This document shows positions 1 to 6,246 of a stretch of DNA of 6,246 nucleotides, one piece after another (positions within the stretch are counted from its first letter, which is position 1; every line of letters begins with the position of its first letter). The stretch comes from Planctomycetota bacterium (GTDB lineage: Bacteria; Planctomycetota; SZUA-567). The translations under genes were made by a program, and so were the position numbers. The stretch lies in assembly GCA_020861125.1 (NCBI GenBank), contig JAJBSZ010000145.1, positions 1 through 6,246 on the forward strand, given 5' to 3'. The notes below the pieces were generated by a model. That model was not told the origin of the DNA and ran no database searches. It was given only the letters and a program-made list of their open reading frames with translations.

Positions 1-6
1 AGGCAC

Positions 7-384
7 CTAGCCGCACTGCTGCTGTACGTACGGCACAGCCGTGTCGCCGATACCGGCGATGGCGTCGACGCCCCGAGCCTCCTGATCATCGGTTTTGTCC
101 AACACCCGGACCAGCTGCTTGAGAATCTGTTCGTGAGGCGAGGCTTCGATGGCGGTGAGGGCGGCGTCGAAAATATCCGGATTTTCGGTTTCGATCATCA
201 GATCGGCCAGCGCCTTGTGGACCGCCGGTTCACGTGAATTTATCGCCCCCAATACCCGTATAGCCGCGAGACGCAAGCTGTCGTCCGGGCTGTATATGAG
301 TTGCTGGATGGATTTCAGCGTGGCGTTCACGATGGCGTCAGGTTCACTTTCCTGGATATGATGCGGAATGCATCGGGTATCCAT
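7..384 (-). CDS. Small HEAT-repeat protein (possibly truncated)
   Basis: From the ATG at 382-384 this encodes 125 residues ending in TAG at 7-9. It reads as about three HEAT-type helical pairs: residues ~20-52 (with SPDDSLRLAAIRVLGAI), ~55-85 (ENPDIFDAALTAIEASP) and ~88-122 (DDQEARGVDAIAGIGDTAVP). HEAT repeats form curved helical scaffolds for protein binding; the partner cannot be inferred. No signal peptide or membrane segment is visible. The start is uncertain. The frame stays open upstream to a TTG at 450, but the ATG at 384 begins just before the recognisable repeats and follows an AT-rich leader; neither has a clear Shine-Dalgarno site. The last repeat stops abruptly after PYVQQQCG, where such proteins often continue, so this could be a short stand-alone protein or the front of a longer gene broken by a frameshift near the window edge. 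Confidence 0.6.
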   Translation of the reverse strand: MDTRCIPHHIQESEPDAIVNATLKSIQQLIYSPDDSLRLAAIRVLGAINSREPAVHKALADLMIETENPDIFDAALTAIEASPHEQILKQLVRVLDKTDDQEARGVDAIAGIGDTAVPYVQQQCG

Positions 385-511
385 GCTAAAAAATACATTT
401 AATGTTAATACACCACTATCCAAGAGACGGGTTCGCAGTCCCGGTTCCAACGGCTGTCATCGACCGCCGCCACGGCGCAGGCGGTTTTTCCATAACTACC
501 AAGAAGCCAAG

Positions 512-539
512 AGTATACCTTGAGACTATGATTTGTCAA
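512..539 (-). promoter_or_regulatory. Sigma70-type promoter for the HEAT-repeat gene
   Basis: Read on the minus strand there is a perfect -35 box TTGACA (534-539), a 16-base spacer, and a -10 box TATACT (512-517) with one mismatch to TATAAT. Transcription should start near 505, giving a leader of about 120 bases before the ATG at 384. A run of nine A on the plus strand (546-554, T on the minus strand) lies just upstream of the -35 box and could act as an UP-like element. The assignment comes from sequence match and position only. Confidence 0.7.
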
Positions 540-626
540 TTCCCCAAAAAAAAACTTGCCGGACAGCGTTCCGCCGTAAGGTACCGCCTCAATAGTTGTC
601 TTCGGGCGGTATCGATCCCCCTGATC

Positions 627-641
627 TTGTCAAAATGACAA
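627..641. repeat. Perfect palindrome TTGTCA-AAA-TGACAA
   Basis: Two perfect 6-base inverted half-sites, TTGTCA (627-632) and TGACAA (636-641), flank a 3-base centre. The size and symmetry fit a dimeric regulator's operator. It lies about 330 bases upstream of clpB and about 120 bases upstream of the inferred start of the HEAT-gene transcript. No second copy was seen in the window, so its role as an operator is a guess. Confidence 0.35.
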
Positions 642-779
642 CAGCAACACCACGCGAACCGGCCCTCCGTTACACCCGCGGACGCGGCGGTACCAGCGGA
701 TTTTTTACCGTCCATCCAAGATACGGAAGGATCACCCTTAACGCGAAGCATCTTCCACCGGCCTACAACCGTAAAACTG

Positions 780-792
780 GCAAAACTTTTGC
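780..792. repeat. Perfect palindrome GCAAAA-C-TTTTGC
   Basis: Inverted half-sites GCAAAA (780-785) and TTTTGC (787-792) surround one central base, about 180 bases upstream of the clpB start codon. AT-rich symmetrical sequence stands out in this GC-rich leader and may mark the clpB promoter region or an operator. No matching -35/-10 pair was found around it. AT-rich palindromes of this length can also arise by chance. Confidence 0.3.
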
Positions 793-956
793 TATGTTCA
801 TGATACATCCACACCCCGCGCTCTGGCGCGGAGGCCGAATCGTCGCAAGTGAAGAGACGACGGCGGGATTGGCATACAGTCTACTATGGCGGACCGGTAT
901 CGGTACCCGTCATGGCAGGCGACCGGCCATCGGCCACTGGCCCACGGTCCGGATTT

Positions 957-962
957 GGAGGA
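957..962 (+). promoter_or_regulatory. Shine-Dalgarno site of clpB
   Basis: GGAGGA lies 7 bases before the ATG at 970. It decides the start: the frame is open further upstream, with an earlier ATG at 886, but that would add 28 residues of no family resemblance, while the protein from 970 begins [14 protein letters not shown] as ClpB proteins do. Confidence 0.9.
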
Positions 963-969
963 ATACACT

Positions 970-3549
<2,580 letters not shown>

Positions 3550-3583
3550 TCAGGACCGTTCTCATCACGGTACAGGAAACACC

Positions 3584-3615
3584 AACCGCGACCCAGAAAG
3601 GTCGCGGTTTTTTTT
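3584..3615 (+). terminator. Intrinsic terminator of clpB
   Basis: A perfect 10-bp stem (AACCGCGACC at 3584-3593 with GGTCGCGGTT at 3600-3609) encloses the 6-base loop CAGAAA and runs into eight T (3608-3615). It begins 34 bases after the clpB stop codon. Confidence 0.93.
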
Positions 3616-3830
3616 GTTCACTGCTCACGGAGTTTGGGGGGTTCGGCTGGGGGCCTGCGCTAGGTCCTCCTTTCCGGACGGTACCGCTCCTCCCTCCCCG
3701 GACGTCGCAAACATAATAATGTCTTTGGATAAAAGTAACACTGAAAACAATCGAAGCCCATTGATACACCTGTCGCACTGCACCGATCTCTTAATTAATA
3801 AGAAGCTTGGTTTGCCCATTTGTGGGTCAG
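3616..3830. other. Convergent gap between the clpB and porin terminators
   Basis: This stretch lies between two facing terminators and shows no convincing gene, RNA or promoter. It shifts from GC-rich (to ~3705) to AT-rich (~3705-3840). A 7-base direct repeat CCGGACG occurs at 3674-3680 and 3698-3704. Short open frames across it have no ribosome site or recognisable protein. Confidence 0.5.
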
Positions 3831-3833
3831 TAA

Positions 3834-3866
3834 TAAAAAACGGGACCGGCTCGAAAGCCGGTCCCG
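3834..3866 (-). terminator. Intrinsic terminator of the porin gene
   Basis: On the minus strand a perfect 11-bp stem (CGGGACCGGCT, arms at 3856-3866 and 3841-3851) with a TTCG tetraloop is followed by a run of T (A at 3835-3840 on the plus strand). It starts 39 bases after the porin stop codon. The plus-strand side is followed by CGTTTTG, a weaker tract, so it may also stop residual plus-strand readthrough. Confidence 0.92.
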
Positions 3867-3904
3867 CGTTTTGTTCTGTTTCTACCGCTAACTGGGAGTG
3901 ATCC

Positions 3905-5362
3905 TTAGAAGTTGAAGCCCAGGTGCGCGTAGATGCTGTCGCCCTTGTACTTGGTGTGGGTGCCGCTGTAGTCGGTTCCGCTGCGGCCCTTGTACTTGAT
4001 CTCTTCGTGACGCCAGCCGAGTTCCATGTTGACGCCGTAGGGCAGGGTGTAGGTCACGCCGGTGTAGGTGGCCCAACCGGTGGCCTTGTACCAGACCTGG
4101 GCGTTCTTGTTCTTGGCGCGCAGGAAGTCGCCCTGGGCGAACCAGGAGAACTGGTCGGTGAAGTCGTAGGCGATACCATAGTTGACGGTGTCGGTATCCA
4201 TATCCTTGACGAAGCCGGCATCCCAGTCGTGGGTCCACTGGCTCCAGATGCTGAACTTGTCAAAGAAGCAAGGACGGTACAGGAAGGCCAGGTTGGTGGC
4301 CGAGTTGTTCTTGGAACCCCGGACGCCGGTGGCGCCATCACGACGACCCTCAAGACCGAAGATGCGGGAGTAACTGTTGTTGGCGTGCAGGTTCATGGCA
4401 CTGGCGGTCAGCTTCAGACCTTCAATCGGCTTCCAGATGACCCGGGCGGTACCGGAACCGGCGCCGTAGTTGATAGACCGATACTTGGTATAACCGTCAC
4501 GAGTAAGGGTGGCGGTACCAGTGGTGCCAAGGCGACGATCCACCGCCTGGATAAGCGAAAGGTCAAACCGCAGCTTGCCGTCCTGGCTTTCCCAGTAGGG
4601 GTTGATCTGGGTGGTACGGGTCCAGTTGGTGGCGGTGTGGGCGGGCGCGACGCTGTGCATTACGAACATGCCTTCGCCCCGATCAGCACCGAATACCGTG
4701 GCGTAGTTCATACCGGCCCAGAGATCAGAACTGGTAGCGTAATCTTCCTTGTTCCAGCCTTCCAGGATGCCGCGGGCCTGGCTATTGTCGCCGAACTTCA
4801 GGTCGTCACGGCCGATCAGGAGGCCGAAGCCGGAGTTGCAAACGTTCTTCCAACGGACCCAGTAGTTCTGGGCAATGCCGGAGACGTTATCACGCCCGTT
4901 ACCATCATGCAGGTCCATCTTGAGATAGGCGTCAAAATACTCGTTGACGTCGATCTTCATCTCGACCTTGGCATCGGCAATCCGGAAGTCGCCGTTCTTG
5001 GCGTCGAACCGCTTCGTCCGGGAGTCATTGACGCCGGCCAGATTGCCTTGATCGGTATTCAGGCTCGACTTGATGTCGCCGTCGGTATTCAGGCTCGACT
5101 TGATGTCGCCGTCACGGTAGAAGTACCGAGTATTCAAGATGCCACCCAGTGTGACAACCGCGTTCTTGCGGAGGGAGACGATGCCTTCCGGTTCGCCGCC
5201 ATTGGTCTTGCCGGCGCCGACCTTGGCCTGCAGGTCGTTGAGGCGCGCTTCCTGAGCCGCCAGCTGGGCCTGCAACGCCCGAACATCCATATCCTCCGAT
5301 ACTGCTATTCCGCCGACGATGGCGAAAGCGGCCACACATATGGCCAAACGCATATGCTTCAT
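3905..5362 (-). CDS. Porin-like outer-membrane beta-barrel protein
   Basis: A 485-residue secreted protein, probably a channel or structural barrel in the outer membrane. Residues 1-22 form a Sec signal peptide (Lys/Arg-containing start, hydrophobic LAICVAAFAIVGGIAV, likely cut after AVS). A short heptad-like coiled coil follows (~26-48, RALQAQLAAQEARLNDLQ), possibly a periplasmic or cell-wall-contacting segment. The rest alternates aromatic and polar residues in amphipathic strands rich in Trp, Tyr and Gly, ending in GDSIYAHLGFNF; a terminal Phe is the usual signal for the BAM insertion machinery. Two cysteines (175, 365) might pair. Residues 84-103 hold an exact 10-residue duplication. Translation is set at the ATG at 5362 because it follows a strong Shine-Dalgarno site and starts the signal peptide; an in-frame ATG at 5407 would bury that peptide behind 15 acidic residues. 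It is monocistronic, with its own promoter and terminator. The substrate cannot be told. Confidence 0.85.
   Translation of the reverse strand: MKHMRLAICVAAFAIVGGIAVSEDMDVRALQAQLAAQEARLNDLQAKVGAGKTNGGEPEGIVSLRKNAVVTLGGILNTRYFYRDGDIKSSLNTDGDIKSSLNTDQGNLAGVNDSRTKRFDAKNGDFRIADAKVEMKIDVNEYFDAYLKMDLHDGNGRDNVSGIAQNYWVRWKNVCNSGFGLLIGRDDLKFGDNSQARGILEGWNKEDYATSSDLWAGMNYATVFGADRGEGMFVMHSVAPAHTATNWTRTTQINPYWESQDGKLRFDLSLIQAVDRRLGTTGTATLTRDGYTKYRSINYGAGSGTARVIWKPIEGLKLTASAMNLHANNSYSRIFGLEGRRDGATGVRGSKNNSATNLAFLYRPCFFDKFSIWSQWTHDWDAGFVKDMDTDTVNYGIAYDFTDQFSWFAQGDFLRAKNKNAQVWYKATGWATYTGVTYTLPYGVNMELGWRHEEIKYKGRSGTDYSGTHTKYKGDSIYAHLGFNF
5052..5111 (-). repeat. Perfect 30-bp tandem duplication inside the porin gene
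   Basis: Two identical 30-base copies (5052-5081 and 5082-5111) encode the 10-residue unit DGDIKSSLNT twice in a row (residues 84-103). The match is exact at the DNA level, including synonymous positions, which suggests a recent duplication or ongoing copying between units. The length is a multiple of three, so gain or loss of a unit keeps the frame. It lies just after the likely first barrel strand (VVTLGGILNTRYFY), so probably in a loop or turn. Confidence 0.95.
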
Positions 5363-5367
5363 AATTT

Positions 5368-5377
5368 CCTCCTCCTC
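5368..5377 (-). promoter_or_regulatory. Shine-Dalgarno site of the porin gene
   Basis: The minus strand reads GAGGAGGAGG, with GGAGG at 5368-5372 five bases before the ATG at 5362. The triplet repeat offers several overlapping anti-16S matches, which fits a highly expressed outer-membrane protein. A 5-bp inverted repeat (GCCCT 5384-5388 with AGGGC 5397-5401, 8-base loop) sits just upstream and could form a small leader hairpin. Confidence 0.88.
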
Positions 5378-5520
5378 GTGGACGCCCTCAAACCGCAGGG
5401 CATTCATCCAACCACACTAAAGAATTCCGACAAACAATAATTTTTGAAAGATCTGCTCTCACCCCTACCAATATACTACAAAGACACGTACCCCGAATTC
5501 CCTTAACGCTAAAGCACCAG

Positions 5521-5549
5521 ACTATAATGATTCATTCTCAAACCGTCAA
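5521..5549 (-). promoter_or_regulatory. Sigma70-type promoter of the porin gene
   Basis: On the minus strand the -35 box TTGACG (5544-5549) and the -10 box TATAGT (5521-5526) are separated by exactly 17 bases, each with one mismatch to consensus. Transcription should begin near 5514, leaving an untranslated leader of about 150 bases before the ATG at 5362. The leader is long enough for post-transcriptional control, but apart from the small hairpin beside the ribosome site I see no known riboswitch. Confidence 0.75.
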
Positions 5550-5918
5550 TACAATTCTTACCGTTTTTTCAGGCTTTTACCAAAGGAATCGCGCCGAACG
5601 GTCGATAACTCTCGTTTGTTAGCGGACTTCCGCTCAACCCAAATCCTTCGCGAAAAATTTGGATTATTTTTGCTTCCCCTTCCGACTCCGGTCTCGTTGT
5701 CCACCGGAAGTTAACCGGCTTCCCGACGACGCCTCCCTGGGGAGACACAGGTTGTACCGGGGATTGGACAAATGTCAAGAGCGTAAATTGGAAATTGTTC
5801 GCCGGCCGGCGGCCCGTTTTTCCCTAACCCGTTACGGCGTTATCGGTCGCGGCATTGTCCACCCAAACCGTTTTTCCCGCCGTTGCCGCTCCGGCCGTCC
5901 AGAGCCGACACAACACCA
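5550..5918. other. Intergenic region upstream of the porin promoter
   Basis: About 370 bases with no gene I can support. A minus-strand open frame around 5569-5778 contains PVSPQGGVVGKPVNFRW, which vaguely resembles the start of an immunoglobulin-like or fibronectin-like domain, but it is only about 69 codons, has no proper start or ribosome site, and may be chance or a decayed fragment. Other structure: a 12-base perfect palindrome CGCCGGCCGGCG (5800-5811); an 11-base direct repeat CCGTTTTTCCC (5814-5824 and 5868-5878); and an inverted repeat CCAAAT/ATTTGG (5639-5644, 5657-5662) around TTCGCGAA. No clear terminator for the H-like gene is seen directly after its stop. Confidence 0.5.
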
Positions 5919-6246
5919 TTAATCGTTCTGGTATTCTTCATATTCCTCGGCCGACAGCAGGTCCTGCCAGATACTGAGGTCGGTGATCTCCAGCCGGAAA
6001 AGCCAGCCGTCGCCGTAGGGATCGCCATTCACCAGCTCCGGCGCGTCCTCCAACAACGCGTTGACCTCCACCACCGTACCGTCCACCGGCGACAGCACCG
6101 AAAGGGAATCGTTCTGGGACTCGACGGTGGCGGCCTCGTCGCCGGCATTGAGTTCCGAACCCTCCGCCGGCAGCTCGACGTAACTCACCGCCGCGATCTC
6201 CCGCTGCCCGTAATCGGTGATGCCCACCGTCACCACGTCGTCCTCA
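5919..6246 (-). CDS. Glycine cleavage H-like protein lacking the lipoyl-lysine (5' end outside window)
   Basis: The 3' part of a gene for a small GcvH-family protein: 108 residues are visible, ending in TAA at 5919-5921, and the frame stays open to the window edge. Family signatures, in order: TVGITDYGQ, YVELPAEGSELNAGDEAATVES, SPVDGTVVEVNALLEDAPELVN and DPYGDGWLFRLE, then the acidic C-terminal helix ending EEYEEYQND. Normal GcvH carries the aminomethyl group on a lipoyl arm attached to the Lys of an ESVKA-type motif. Here that stretch is ESQND: Asn (codon 6111-6113) replaces the Lys, and no lysine occurs in the whole visible part. It therefore cannot serve as a normal lipoyl carrier. The missing 5' part is probably about 20-25 residues (the HEW-containing start of the family). 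A GTG at 6234-6236 could be misread as the start, but it falls inside the conserved domain. The neighbours give no glycine-cleavage context. Confidence 0.85.
   Translation of the reverse strand, partial: EDDVVTVGITDYGQREIAAVSYVELPAEGSELNAGDEAATVESQNDSLSVLSPVDGTVVEVNALLEDAPELVNGDPYGDGWLFRLEITDLSIWQDLLSAEEYEEYQND

Larger units (their letters stand above)
385..969. other. Divergent intergenic region between the HEAT-repeat gene and clpB
   Basis: This 585-base stretch separates two divergent genes. It holds the minus-strand promoter at 512-539, the A-tract at 546-554, two perfect short palindromes (627-641 and 780-792), a 7-bp inverted repeat (582-588 with 605-611) and the clpB leader. Open frames crossing it show no recognisable protein and lack ribosome sites. 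I found no good plus-strand sigma70 promoter for clpB, no CIRCE-type (TTAGCACTC-N9-GAGTGCTAA), HAIR-type or CtsR-type repeat, and no clear sigma32 match. How clpB is switched on is therefore not visible. No tRNA or other known RNA was recognised. Confidence 0.6.

Noticed and set aside
428..452. GGTTCGCAGTCCCGG as a tRNA T-arm
   Set aside because: It does not fit the T-loop consensus GTTCRANYC, and no acceptor, D-arm or anticodon arm can be built around it.
552..580. Possible minus-strand terminator (CTT...AAG hairpin followed by nine T)
   Set aside because: The stem needs several bulges and no minus-strand gene lies upstream to be terminated. The T-run is better read as an A/T tract just upstream of the -35 box at 534-539.
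677..704. Possible plus-strand terminator (CCGCGG...CCAGCGG followed by six T)
   Set aside because: The hairpin has a bulge and a large loop, and no plus-strand transcript is evident upstream of it.
536..814. 92-codon minus-strand open frame in the divergent region
   Set aside because: Cys/Arg-rich, unlike any family, and it overlaps the HEAT-gene promoter region. No start signal.
869..890. TTGGCATACAGTCTACTATGGC as a sigma54 (-24/-12) promoter of clpB
   Set aside because: The GG at -24 is not followed by GC at the required spacing, and no -35/-10 pair fits there either.
3923..5440. 505-codon open frame on the plus strand opposite the porin gene
   Set aside because: It is antisense to a well-supported signal-peptide barrel gene. 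Its translation is low-complexity Val/Gly/Asp-rich with no domain, and it runs through the porin's own start and ribosome site. It results from the codon bias of the real gene.
5523..5528. Plus-strand TATAAT as a -10 box
   Set aside because: No -35-like sequence sits 16-18 bases upstream on the plus strand. It is the partial reverse of the porin -10 region.

Overview
The window is about 60% GC. It looks like chromosomal DNA from a Gram-negative (diderm) bacterium: it encodes a porin-like outer-membrane barrel with a Sec signal peptide and a C-terminal Phe. Two of the genes have strong Shine-Dalgarno sites, and two good sigma70-type promoters are visible. A porin with a short coiled coil straight after the signal peptide would suit the PVC group (Lentisphaerota, Kiritimatiellota, Verrucomicrobiota), but that is only an impression and no phylogenetic marker here proves it.

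Layout, left to right. (1) 7-384, minus strand: a small HEAT-repeat protein, or the N-terminal piece of one, driven by a near-consensus promoter at 512-539. (2) 385-969: a long divergent intergenic region holding that promoter, a 9-base A-tract, two perfect short palindromes and the leader of clpB. (3) 970-3549, plus strand: a complete, canonical ClpB disaggregase of 859 residues with all its ATPase motifs, closed by a textbook terminator at 3584-3615. (4) 3550-3904: a convergent gap with one terminator for each flanking gene. (5) 3905-5362, minus strand: a 485-residue outer-membrane porin-like protein with a strong promoter about 150 bases upstream and a perfect in-frame 30-bp tandem duplication near its N-terminus. 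(6) 5363-5918: porin leader and a long intergenic stretch with no convincing gene. (7) 5919-6246, minus strand, cut by the window edge: a protein clearly of the glycine cleavage H family but lacking the lipoyl-lysine.

The genes do not form one operon. The HEAT protein and ClpB are divergent, ClpB and the porin are convergent, and the porin and the H-like protein share a strand but lie 556 bp apart, with a separate promoter for the porin. ClpB is ordinary housekeeping heat-shock machinery. The best lead is the H-like protein: its fold signature is well kept, but the lipoylation motif reads ESQND instead of the usual ESVKA type, and no lysine occurs anywhere in its 108 visible residues. It cannot be a normal lipoyl carrier. 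No multi-gene novel system is visible in this window.
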